From the NCBI GenBank assembly GCA_029261835.1, contig JAJDAO010000036.1, positions 62,001 through 126,000 of the forward strand: 64,000 nt of DNA, written 5' to 3'. The notes beneath the pieces are model-generated. The model was not told where the DNA came from. It made no database searches and was given only the letters and a program-made list of their open reading frames with translations. This DNA comes from Deltaproteobacteria bacterium. Lineage in GTDB: Bacteria; Myxococcota_A; UBA9160; UBA4427. Below, piece after piece: positions 1 through 8,203 of the stretch (its first letter is position 1; the number at the start of each line of letters is the position of its first letter). Both the position numbers and the translations under genes were made by a program.

Positions 1-911
1 TCCAGATCGAGCCCGATTTGCTCTGCAAAGTCGAACACCACCGCGTAGTCTTCTTCTGTCGTCCGTGTGAATCTAGATGCCCCAAAACCCCTCAGCACCT
101 CTCTGCCTTCTTCGTCCTTATCCATGCTCAAGAGGGCCCGTTCGAGTTTGCTCTTGAGGAGTGGGGCGAGATCTCTTCTGACACACAAAGCGTTTTCGGG
201 AACCTCCGATGATCTCGTCAGGATCAACAACTCGTCCGACAGTCTGGCGTCACTGCTGGCCAGCCTGGAGAACACGGTGTTCTTCGCAGCGCCGACATCC
301 GCTCGCTTCTCCAGGACATCATAGATGGCACCTTCATGAGTGCCTGCAAAATAGGTCTCTTTCAACCAGGATTGGTAATCATCGATGCCTTGAGTCTTGA
401 AGTAATGCAGGGGGAGCAGCCACCCGGCGGTGGTGGATCTGTCGACGAAGGCGAACCGCTTCCCCTTGATGTCGTCGCGAGTCCTGATCCCGCTGTCTTT
501 GCGGACGAAAAGGATTCCGTGATATGTCGACGTTCCGTCGAGATACTCGGGCCTCGCCAGGGCTTGGATGCCGAGCTTTCGATGAGCCAGGGCACCGGTG
601 AAGCTGCCGAAGAAGGCTCCGTCCAAGTTGTTGGAAACGAAATTGTCGATGATGTTGCCGTACCTGGAGAGGGCCTTGAGTTCGATGACCACTCCGACCT
701 TGTCCGAAAGGTATTTGGCCAGAGGTCTGTAGCGCCGCCTCTGGCTAAATATGTCCTGTTCAGGAATGAGGCCGATTCGGAGCGATTGCTTCGGTAGGTC
801 CTGTACAGGGACCGCTTCTTCCTGCTCGCGACAGCCCGTGGCGAGCACGGCACACAACGAGACGGCGAAGAGCACAGCCCGGCGACGAGACTTGTTCGAT
901 GCAGATCTCAC
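1..911 (-). CDS. PhnD-like periplasmic substrate-binding lipoprotein (partial, runs off window start)
   Basis: This is an open frame from GTG at 911 to the window edge (303 codons, no stop). The start is preceded by AGGGA about 8 bases upstream. The N-terminus is a lipoprotein signal (basic NKSRRR, hydrophobic stretch, lipobox LATGC). The mature part begins with LRIGLIPEQD and continues with PLAKYLSDKVG, FFGSFTGALAHRK, GKRFAFVDRSTTAGWLLP and FAGTHEGAIYDVL. These fit the phosphate/phosphonate-binding PhnD fold (PF12974), which captures an oxyanion for an ABC importer or presents it to a sensor. It is divergent from the cytochrome cluster, so it probably has its own promoter. The ligand is unknown, and a downstream domain outside the window cannot be excluded. 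Confidence 0.8.
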   Translation of the reverse strand, partial: MRSASNKSRRRAVLFAVSLCAVLATGCREQEEAVPVQDLPKQSLRIGLIPEQDIFSQRRRYRPLAKYLSDKVGVVIELKALSRYGNIIDNFVSNNLDGAFFGSFTGALAHRKLGIQALARPEYLDGTSTYHGILFVRKDSGIRTRDDIKGKRFAFVDRSTTAGWLLPLHYFKTQGIDDYQSWLKETYFAGTHEGAIYDVLEKRADVGAAKNTVFSRLASSDARLSDELLILTRSSEVPENALCVRRDLAPLLKSKLERALLSMDKDEEGREVLRGFGASRFTRTTEEDYAVVFDFAEQIGLDL

Positions 912-1559
912 GAATGGGTTCCCTGGAGAGATTCACAGTACTTCATGAGAAACAACCGGAATCGCGAACGCACAGCCAAAGAGAATCCGAACTTCCGCGT
1001 TGTAAGGCAACAAGCTAGCCGCCCCAACGGTGGAGAGTAGCCAAGAACGCTATCTCCACGAGGTGCCTTGCCACGTGCCGCAGGCGACAGCCAGCCGCAT
1101 CGTCATCGTCAGTATCGCTCGTTGGCTACAGCAGCGTAGCTGGAGGTTCTTCCGTCCGTCGGGGTCGGGTGTGTGCCAACTCCGGCTCATCAGCGCCCTT
1201 CGGCCCCAATCGCAGTCAGAGGCATCCGCTCCCGCCGGGTGCCTGTCTGCGCGCTGGAAACCGCTGCTGAGAAACCCAAGCAGGCTCAGCGCAAGCGCCA
1301 GGGCCTGAAACCACCGAGCGCCACTGGGTGAAATCACCAACTAGCAAGTGGTCCTATGGCCAAGATGCCCGTGAAATATCGAGCAGGCACGGACCGCCTA
1401 GATCTAAGTCGCTGTTTCTAAGTCTGTTTTGGAGGCAGCAGCTCTCGGCATGCACATTGCAATCCTGGTGTTTGTGACGAGGCGAGTGCGCAGCCTCTCG
1501 CTCTAGATGGCGAAGAAGAGAAACCCAAGATGAAGAAGACCAATGGAAGAGGAGCCAAG
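912..1559. other. Intergenic stretch, no credible gene
   Basis: About 650 bases separate the divergent PhnD-like gene from the first cytochrome gene. Short open frames exist on both strands (for example 1030-1308 plus and 1050-1340 minus), but they lack a Shine-Dalgarno site and recognisable protein character. The stretch probably holds the promoters for both flanking genes. I could not pick convincing -35/-10 boxes by eye. Confidence 0.5.
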
Positions 1560-2930
1560 ATGACTAGTAGAAGGAGAGTGCAGAGATCGGCCTTCGTTTT
1601 CGCCGTGGCGCTCGCTCTTGCCCCGGCGGCCATGGCCGCCAACCCCAACGTGTTGCCCGCCGGCGGCGGCGTCAATACCGCGCAGTACCATTCCTATGAC
1701 GGCTTGGTCTGCTCTGACTGCCACAACATGCATAACAGTGAAGACGGTGCTGGAGTGGTCATGGCCGGATACCCGGCCGACTCCCAACGGGCTCTGCTCT
1801 ATCGCGGGGACTGGACCGACATGTGTCTCTCCTGTCACATGCAGGGGCAGAACACTTCCACAACCGCAGCCCTGCCCGACGTTCTGGACAGCGGATGGAC
1901 AGCCCCCATCGTAATGACTTTGGACGGCGTGGATCCGGCCGGTGAGGCCTTGCCGGGTGGTGACTTCTACTACTCGAACATCGATCCCAAGAAGGGTCAC
2001 AACCCCTCCTACACCAAGGGGGCCGTTGGCACTGGCACCGCTACCTCGCTACTGCTCGCCGATGATCCGACGCTGGGAGACACCCCTCCCGGAGGCACAA
2101 TCAGCGACGGAGAGTGGTCCTGCCATAGCTGCCACGGCATGCACTCTCGCTTCAGCAGCAGCTACACCGCCTGGCGCCAGGTCAAGCGCAAGGTCAACGG
2201 AATCGTCGTGAGTGGCGACGTCTCGGGCTTCGGCGTCGAGACTACCGCCGGCAACAAGGGCCCGACGGCGGCCGGATACGAGCCGATCAAGTCCAACTCG
2301 CGCGGCGATCTCGTGGGAACCAGCTACGTCAACATTCGTCCCGACGGCAACCCGCTCGAGGGAGCCGATCTGCTGGCCGACGAGTCCGACACCAACAAGA
2401 ACGTCTACCGCGGCGGCTTCTCATCCTTCTGCTCCGCCTGCCACGGTGACTTCCATGGCGGCGAGGGCGAGTCCCGCACGGCAGACAACGGCCAGACCCG
2501 TGTTTCCAGCACCTGGATTCGCCATCCGACCAACGTGAAGTTGAACGAGGCCGGCAGCAAGTACGGCATGGCCACCTACACCAAGCAGGTGACCAACGCG
2601 CAGGGCACGAGCCCGAATCCGGTTGGCTACGACTGGCGTTACCCGGTGGTGCAGCCGGACGCCGACTTCACCGTGAAGGTCGACGAGGCCTCGATGACCA
2701 ACGCCGCCACCGCCATCGGTGACGACCGGATCATGTGCCTCACCTGCCACAAGGCGCACGCTGCCCCGTACGAGAACATGACTCGCTGGGATGCCTCCGG
2801 CCACGCCTTCATCGCTGACGGTGTAGCCGACTTCAACGGCATCCCCTCCGACGGCGACAACCCGGCGTACGGTTGTGGCAAGTGCCACCAGAAGGGCGGG
2901 AGCAACGCCTTCGTCAAGACCGGCTTCTGA
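1560..2930 (+). CDS. Exported 6-heme c-type cytochrome
   Basis: The 456-residue protein has a Sec signal peptide (MTSRRRVQRS, hydrophobic core, cut near AMAAN) and six CxxCH heme motifs: CSDCH, CLSCH, CHSCH, CSACH, CLTCH and CGKCH. Several are followed by further histidines (CHNMH, CHGMH, CHKAH) that could be distal ligands. It is therefore a periplasmic or surface electron carrier. I chose ATG 1560 because AGAGGAG lies just upstream; ATG 1530 is in frame but has a weaker site. It is the first gene of the cluster and is followed by a strong hairpin. The last cytochrome of the region (18652-19479) shares its layout, including an FC-x-x-CH segment followed by a WIRHP motif, so the two are paralogues. 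Redox partners are inferred from context only. Confidence 0.88.
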   Translation: MTSRRRVQRSAFVFAVALALAPAAMAANPNVLPAGGGVNTAQYHSYDGLVCSDCHNMHNSEDGAGVVMAGYPADSQRALLYRGDWTDMCLSCHMQGQNTSTTAALPDVLDSGWTAPIVMTLDGVDPAGEALPGGDFYYSNIDPKKGHNPSYTKGAVGTGTATSLLLADDPTLGDTPPGGTISDGEWSCHSCHGMHSRFSSSYTAWRQVKRKVNGIVVSGDVSGFGVETTAGNKGPTAAGYEPIKSNSRGDLVGTSYVNIRPDGNPLEGADLLADESDTNKNVYRGGFSSFCSACHGDFHGGEGESRTADNGQTRVSSTWIRHPTNVKLNEAGSKYGMATYTKQVTNAQGTSPNPVGYDWRYPVVQPDADFTVKVDEASMTNAATAIGDDRIMCLTCHKAHAAPYENMTRWDASGHAFIADGVADFNGIPSDGDNPAYGCGKCHQKGGSNAFVKTGF

Positions 2931-2956
2931 GCTGAGTTGAGTCAGAGGTGAACACC

Positions 2957-2997
2957 GCGGGAGACGGGTGTGGGAAGACCCCCCACTCGTCTCCCGC
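2957..2997 (+). terminator. Strong stem-loop after the first cytochrome gene
   Basis: The left arm (GCGGGAGACGGGTG, from 2957) pairs with the right arm (CTCGTCTCCCGC, ending 2997), giving a stem of about 17 pairs with one wobble and one mismatch. No T-run follows, so it may be a leaky terminator, a pause site or an mRNA-stabilising hairpin that lets the cytochrome be expressed at a different level from the downstream genes. Confidence 0.55.
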
Positions 2998-3113
2998 ACA
3001 GTCGTTAGCAGGCACCACAGGCATGCCTGCAGAGTTCTTCCTCGGCCATGCCTGCTGGCGATGTCCGTACTCTTGTGGTTTACACTCGGCGACCCGAGAG
3101 GAGCCACACCCCG

Positions 3114-5288
3114 ATGATCGAGCCGCGTCATCTGCCTAGCCCGCTCGGCGCACTGGCCCTTCTGCTGGTTGTCGCCGGCTGTACGTTCCCCACCGGGGTC
3201 AGATCTCCGGTTGCCCCACGACCGGTCTCGACCTGGGCGTCTCCGAACGGCGGCTGGGCGGGGAGCTACTCTCCGGACGGCAGCAAGATCGCTTTTCTAT
3301 CCTCCACTCTGCACACACCCGCAAATCTCTGGGTGATGAACGCGGATGGTGGCGCGGCGCGGCCGTTGACACGGCGGGGCGCCGACAGTTTTCGCTGGCT
3401 GGCCGACGGGCAGGCGCTGCACTTCTCGACCCGACGCAGGGGCTTCAGCGAGGTCATGCGGGCCGAGTTGGAGGCAGGCGCGCCTCAGCGGGTCCCCGGC
3501 CTGCCGCCCAACGCTTCGGTTCCCGTCTACTCCCCCGACGGCAGGCTCTTTGCCCTGACGGTGGTCGGCACCGGCAAGATCCGCGACCTCTGGATTGGAA
3601 CCGCCGACGGGAGCCGTCTGGAGGCGGTGACGGAGAAGCTGGGTGTACGCAGCGTCTTCTGGGGCCCGGACAGCCGAACGATCTACTACGAGGTAGGAAA
3701 GACCTACGGCGTCGGAATCTGGCGCATGGATCTCGCCACCATCGAGAGCAGCGTACTGCTGAACAAATACATAGGAACCCCCACGTATTCCCCGGTGAAC
3801 GGCCTGATTGCCTATGCGTTCCCCGACAACCCTGGGGAGTTTTCGGTTCACACGATGACGGTGGACGGCGACGAGGTCCAGGTCGCGAAAGCCCCGCGCC
3901 TGACCGGCCGCTGGCTCGTATGGGGCGGGAAGGGGGAAGGGGTCTACTACGTGGGGCAGGATATCGCCGTGGCCACCGACGAGGACACGTCACAGGCAGA
4001 CGAGGCTTCTGCCGTCCACCCGCAAGCGGCCAAGCGCGAGTTCGCGCGCGTCGGCGTCAGCTCCCTCTGGTATCTCGACCTCGCCAGTGGGGAGGAAACG
4101 CGAGTGACTTCTTCCGATCTGCATCTGACCGGATTCGCCGTGGGCCCCGATGCCAAGAGCGTATTGCTCAGCGGCGTTCTTCCGGACAGCTTTGCCGGCG
4201 AGCTGTTCCGTCTCAATCTCGAAAACGAACAGGTCACCCGCCTGACCCGCACCCGGCCATCGGCCTGGATGCCGGTGGCGACGAGGGATTCGGCCAAGAT
4301 CGCCTTCTTCACCAACGAGTCCAAAGTCGACAGCCTCGAGGTGGTGACCGCCGCCGGCGAGAGGCTGGAGTCCCACCCGGGAATCGCCCAGGAAGGGGGC
4401 GTGCGACTCTTCTGGCTCCCCGAAAGCGAGGGGCTACTGATCTTCTCTCCGCGCGGATTGGGAGCCTTCACCAGTGAGGGACCGATCAGCTTCGCCAACC
4501 GGGGCGACCATCGCGCCTACCTCTATGCGGACGTCTCGATTCAATCCGATAGCGTGCTGATCAGTTCCATTCCACGCTATGGAGAGCTGCCCGGGCTCTA
4601 CATGCTGGACGTCGTCGACGCCGTCTTCCGGCAGAGCGACTTGCGCTATCCAGCCGCACCAGAGCGGGCGGCAGAGCTCTATCTGCAGCCGAAATGGTCC
4701 TTCGATGGAAACCTGATCAGCTTTTCCGACAAGATCGACATTTGGGTGATGAATGCGGATGGCAGCGGGCGCCGCCGCATCACCCACTTCTACGAGGCCA
4801 ACATCGAAGGGAAGGCGAGGCCGGCCCTCGCCACTCATCCGGTTTGGTCGTCGAGCGGCACGATGCTGTGTTTCACGAAGACTGTCTACGAGGAACAGGA
4901 GATCCTGCGCCAGCTTTGGACGGTGCAAAGAGACGGCGCCAAGCCCCAGCTGATCCACTCAGAGCCGGTCGCCAGCGCCTTTCAGTGGCGACAGGAGGAG
5001 TCGACCAATCTTCCGTTCTTCGATCTGACCGACGAACGGCTCATCTTCACCCGACTGGATGACGGGCTGCCCAACCTCTACGCCGCTGAGACCAAGAGCG
5101 GCAAGATCAGGCGGCTCACGGAAACGGGTGCAATCTATCCTGTTCTTCTCCCCGAAGAAGACCTGATCGTTTACATCTCGCTCGAGGGAAACAACGAGCG
5201 CCTGCGGGTGATGAACGGCAACGGTAGTGAGAAGAGGCCGTTCCCGCTGGCGCGGAACGAGGTGGCAGGAGAGCATCGCGATGAGTAG
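3114..5288 (+). CDS. PD40/TolB-like beta-propeller lipoprotein
   Basis: The 724-residue product starts at ATG 3114, with AGAGGAG about 10 bases upstream; an earlier in-frame start at 3048 would spoil the signal peptide. The N-terminus is a lipoprotein signal with lipobox VVAGC. The rest is built of WD40-like PD40 repeats. The clearest are near the N-terminus (YSPDGSKIAF then NLWVMNADGG) and near residue 550 (IWVMNADGSGRRRITH), with degenerate copies between (WGPDSRTIYY, YSPVNGLIAY). Such propellers act as protein-binding platforms in the periplasm or outer membrane. It overlaps the next gene by 8 bases, so the two are co-transcribed. It lacks the TolB N-terminal domain and is not tolB itself. 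Its role in the cytochrome cluster (scaffold or assembly) is inference. Confidence 0.8.
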   Translation: MIEPRHLPSPLGALALLLVVAGCTFPTGVRSPVAPRPVSTWASPNGGWAGSYSPDGSKIAFLSSTLHTPANLWVMNADGGAARPLTRRGADSFRWLADGQALHFSTRRRGFSEVMRAELEAGAPQRVPGLPPNASVPVYSPDGRLFALTVVGTGKIRDLWIGTADGSRLEAVTEKLGVRSVFWGPDSRTIYYEVGKTYGVGIWRMDLATIESSVLLNKYIGTPTYSPVNGLIAYAFPDNPGEFSVHTMTVDGDEVQVAKAPRLTGRWLVWGGKGEGVYYVGQDIAVATDEDTSQADEASAVHPQAAKREFARVGVSSLWYLDLASGEETRVTSSDLHLTGFAVGPDAKSVLLSGVLPDSFAGELFRLNLENEQVTRLTRTRPSAWMPVATRDSAKIAFFTNESKVDSLEVVTAAGERLESHPGIAQEGGVRLFWLPESEGLLIFSPRGLGAFTSEGPISFANRGDHRAYLYADVSIQSDSVLISSIPRYGELPGLYMLDVVDAVFRQSDLRYPAAPERAAELYLQPKWSFDGNLISFSDKIDIWVMNADGSGRRRITHFYEANIEGKARPALATHPVWSSSGTMLCFTKTVYEEQEILRQLWTVQRDGAKPQLIHSEPVASAFQWRQEESTNLPFFDLTDERLIFTRLDDGLPNLYAAETKSGKIRRLTETGAIYPVLLPEEDLIVYISLEGNNERLRVMNGNGSEKRPFPLARNEVAGEHRDE

Positions 5289-6201
5289 GCGTGGAGGGAC
5301 ACGATGCTGCCTTGTCCGCACTCGTCTTGCCTTCTGGCTCGTCTTGGCGCTCGCCGGCCTCCCGCCCGGATCGTCCTTCTCTCTGAGTCTCGAGTATGCC
5401 GGTGCTATCGAGCCGTCCGGTATCAGATCCGGACTGCTGAGTCCGTCCGGTCTCTGGTGCGATCCGCTCCGAAACTTGATCCTGGTTGCCGACACGCAGA
5501 ACAACCGGATCGTCGTGCTCAACCCGCAGGGGAGTGTGCTCAAGAGTGTGGGCAGAGATGGTGAGCTCAATCTCCCTCAGGCGATCGCGGCAAGTCAGCG
5601 CGGTACGCTTTACGTAGCCGAACGAAGCAGCTCCGAGCTCAAAGTCCTGCCGGAATACTCATCCCTGGGCCGAGAGGAGTTCGAGCGGATGGATCTCTCC
5701 ACGCATGGCGGAGACCGCCCTGTGCAGCCGGTGGCCATGTTCGTCGATGCCCAGGATTTCCTCTATGTGGCCGACAGCGGCAACCGCCAGGTCCTGGTTT
5801 TCGACGGCCGGCGTGAACATGTCCGGACGATCAGCAAGCTCGGCCAGATATCGGATGTTTGGGTCCGGGGCGACGGCGTGTTCTTTGCCGACTCTGGTTT
5901 CGGCGGCGTCAGGATTCACGACCGCAAAGGGCGCTGGCAACGAACCGTAGGTGAAGTCTCCAGCCGCTTCCCCACCGCCCTGCAACCCCGGGCAGTCGCG
6001 GTGGACCGACGCGAACGCCTCTGGGTTCTCGAAGAAAGCGGCACGATCCGTGCCCTCGATCGGCGGGGAAACCCTGTCTACACACGACCGTCCGGTGACC
6101 TGCTCGGCCCAATAGATCTCGCTCTCGACGAACAGGGCAACCTCTACGTCTTGGAGCAGGGCGGTGGCAAGGTCTCGGTCTTTCAGATCCAGGAGTTCTG
6201 A
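5281..6201 (+). CDS. Exported NHL-repeat beta-propeller protein (first of three)
   Basis: ATG 5281 overlaps the stop of the upstream gene (ATGAGTAG), a typical translational coupling. The 306-residue product has a signal peptide (basic start, then FWLVLALAGLPPGSS). NHL-type repeats follow, with the signatures LILVADTQNNRIVVLNPQG, LYVAERSSSELKVL, LYVADSGNRQVLVFD, VFFADSGFGGVRIHD and LYVLEQGGGKVSVFQ, giving about six blades. NHL propellers bind proteins or ligands and are often found beside multiheme cytochromes in metal-reducing bacteria. No catalytic residues were recognised. It is probably periplasmic. Confidence 0.83.
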   Translation: MSRRGGTRCCLVRTRLAFWLVLALAGLPPGSSFSLSLEYAGAIEPSGIRSGLLSPSGLWCDPLRNLILVADTQNNRIVVLNPQGSVLKSVGRDGELNLPQAIAASQRGTLYVAERSSSELKVLPEYSSLGREEFERMDLSTHGGDRPVQPVAMFVDAQDFLYVADSGNRQVLVFDGRREHVRTISKLGQISDVWVRGDGVFFADSGFGGVRIHDRKGRWQRTVGEVSSRFPTALQPRAVAVDRRERLWVLEESGTIRALDRRGNPVYTRPSGDLLGPIDLALDEQGNLYVLEQGGGKVSVFQIQEF

Positions 6202-6213
6202 CGGCGCGAGCTT

Positions 6214-7197
6214 ATGTATCTGCGATTGATTCTACTGACGACGGGAGGGCTTCTGACCGGGTTGCTACCCGGGAGCCACGGCGTAGCCGGGGCCGCTGCC
6301 GAGCAAGAAGCCAATAGGCCCCAGGCCGTCGCTGTCGAGAAAGTGGCGGTCCCGCTGATCAGGCGCTTGGCAACCTACCAGTTCCTGAAAGGGGAACGTC
6401 CCTTGCGCGGTCCCCTGGCCCTGGCACGAGACGCTCAGAACGGCGACCTCGTCGTCACCAGCTTCGAATCGGGCGAGGTCGTGATCCTCAACCAGGCTGG
6501 GGCCCTGCTCCACAGGCTTGGCCGCGAGGCCGGCCTGGTGACTCCTTACGGTGTGGCGGTGGACTCCAAGGGACAGATCCACGTCAGCGAAGTCGAGACG
6601 GGCCGGCTCAAGATCCTTGGGCCCTCGGGTCGGCTCGTGGACGAGTTCGATCTCTCCAGTCTCAGGGGACAGCGGGTGTCGCCCGGGAGGGTGATGCTGA
6701 ACGCCGAAGGGCAGCACTTCGTGGTCGATCTGAGCAGCAACGAGATCCTGATTCTCTCCCCCCAAGGTTCGCTTACACGCACCGTGGGCCCGTTCGCTTA
6801 TCTTCAGAAGGCCGGCCCGGGACCGGCAGGAGAGACCATCGGGCTAAGCGCTCTGGGAAAGGCCGTCACTATCGTGGACGACCAGGGGCGCACGCTGCGC
6901 TCGTTCGGGGAGCATGGGGACACCTCCGGCAGGAACGTCTCCTTCCCGACGGGTTTCGCCGTGGATGGCAAAGAGCGCGTCTGGATCGCCGACGCCTTCC
7001 AACACCGGCTGAAAGTCTTCTCGATGGCCGGCCGATTCCTCTTCAACTTCGGTAGGCCGGAAGAGAAGACCGGCGGCTTCTTCTTCCCCGTCGATCTTTG
7101 TTTCGGCGATCAAGGTCGCCTGTATGTGCTGGAAAAGGGAGCGAACCGGATACAGGTATTCAGAGTCGAGGACCTTCATGAGCCGAGCGATGACTGA
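6214..7197 (+). CDS. Exported NHL-repeat beta-propeller protein (second)
   Basis: The product has 327 residues. A signal peptide (MYLRLILLTTGGLLTGLLPG, cut near VAGAAA) is followed by NHL blades marked by DLVVTSFESGEVVILNQAG, IHVSEVETGRLKILGPSG, HFVVDLSSNEILILSPQG, VWIADAFQHRLKVFSMAG and LYVLEKGANRIQVFR. It lies 12 bases after the first NHL gene, and its stop overlaps the start of the next cytochrome gene, so it is inside the operon. The two NHL proteins share fold but only modest sequence similarity, so this is an old duplication or separate recruitment. A scaffold or docking role for cytochromes is inferred. Confidence 0.83.
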   Translation: MYLRLILLTTGGLLTGLLPGSHGVAGAAAEQEANRPQAVAVEKVAVPLIRRLATYQFLKGERPLRGPLALARDAQNGDLVVTSFESGEVVILNQAGALLHRLGREAGLVTPYGVAVDSKGQIHVSEVETGRLKILGPSGRLVDEFDLSSLRGQRVSPGRVMLNAEGQHFVVDLSSNEILILSPQGSLTRTVGPFAYLQKAGPGPAGETIGLSALGKAVTIVDDQGRTLRSFGEHGDTSGRNVSFPTGFAVDGKERVWIADAFQHRLKVFSMAGRFLFNFGRPEEKTGGFFFPVDLCFGDQGRLYVLEKGANRIQVFRVEDLHEPSDD

Positions 7198-8203
7198 CAT
7201 ATGCCCCGTTCTGCGGGCTGTCGGCCGACTGAGTACGGCTGCCGCTCTTGCCGTGCTGGCCTTCGCTTCGCCGGCCTCGGGAGTCTACTATCACGACCTG
7301 GCACGAAACCGTCAGCCTTGCGGCGATTGCCACACGCTTCACTACAGCGAAGAAGGCGGCAAGCCGGCCGATGTCGAGCCCGGTGGACCGTTTCAGCAAC
7401 TGCTGATCCGGTCCACAACCACCAAGCTCTGCCTCTTCTGTCACGACGGTAGCGACCCCAAGGCGCCGGACGTTCTGGCGCCAATCAGTATGTATGGCGG
7501 AAGCGGCGACGAGCATTCCGGTGCCGGCTTCTTCGACACCAGCGGTGGCGCGGAGAACATCAACGGGCACGACCTGGGATTCGAAGCAGCCGGTGTTCCG
7601 TTCAGCAGTCGGACCAGCGTGACCCTGAACTGCGCTTCCTGTCACGACCCCCACGGCACCAGCAACTACCGCAACGTTCTCACCAGTCCCGCAGGGGGAA
7701 GTGGAGTTGAGGTACAAATGGCTCGAGACGTGTTTCGCGACGTCCCGCCCGGAGACCCCCCTTCGGCGGGTGACTCGATCGATGCCTACAAGGAGTCGAA
7801 CGAGGGCTATCAGGCCGCGACCTCACTGTGGTGCGTCGAGTGCCATGATGAGTTGAAGCCTACGGTGAACACGCCGGCCGACCGGAAGCACCACTTTGTG
7901 GACGTACCCATCAACGGGGCCGGCTATCCCACCGATTCCGCTCACTGGGTAGCAGGTGTCGGCTCGGGATTCGGAGTAACCACCGGTGACGCAACGGAAG
8001 GAGTCCCGCGACTTCGCTTCCAGGTCATCGGGGCAGTCGATCATGCGACAGCCCAATTGGTCGCGGCAAACAACGAGGTCGTATGTGGCAGTTGCCACCT
8101 TGCCCATGGCGGCAATCATGAAATGGGATTGGTGTGGCCGTACAAGGACTCGGGTGGTCCTGCGGACAAGGACTCCGGATGTCAGCAGTGTCACAACTAC
8201 TAG
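7178..8203 (+). CDS. Exported 6-heme c-type cytochrome
   Basis: The 341-residue product carries six CxxCH motifs: CGDCH, CLFCH, CASCH, CVECH, CGSCH and CQQCH, the last three residues from the C-terminus. Two have the CHDPHG or CHLAHGG extension typical of doubled-CXXCH cytochromes. The signal peptide runs to about FASPASG. ATG 7178 has GAGGA six bases upstream; ATG 7190 is an alternative. Both overlap the end of the preceding NHL gene, and the next cytochrome starts inside this gene's end, which argues for tight co-expression. It is probably a periplasmic electron carrier between the inner membrane and the barrel. Confidence 0.87.
   Translation: MSRAMTDICPVLRAVGRLSTAAALAVLAFASPASGVYYHDLARNRQPCGDCHTLHYSEEGGKPADVEPGGPFQQLLIRSTTTKLCLFCHDGSDPKAPDVLAPISMYGGSGDEHSGAGFFDTSGGAENINGHDLGFEAAGVPFSSRTSVTLNCASCHDPHGTSNYRNVLTSPAGGSGVEVQMARDVFRDVPPGDPPSAGDSIDAYKESNEGYQAATSLWCVECHDELKPTVNTPADRKHHFVDVPINGAGYPTDSAHWVAGVGSGFGVTTGDATEGVPRLRFQVIGAVDHATAQLVAANNEVVCGSCHLAHGGNHEMGLVWPYKDSGGPADKDSGCQQCHNY

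Noticed and set aside
1030..1340. Overlapping short frames on both strands before the first cytochrome
   Set aside because: Neither has a Shine-Dalgarno site or recognisable domain, and they overlap each other almost completely.
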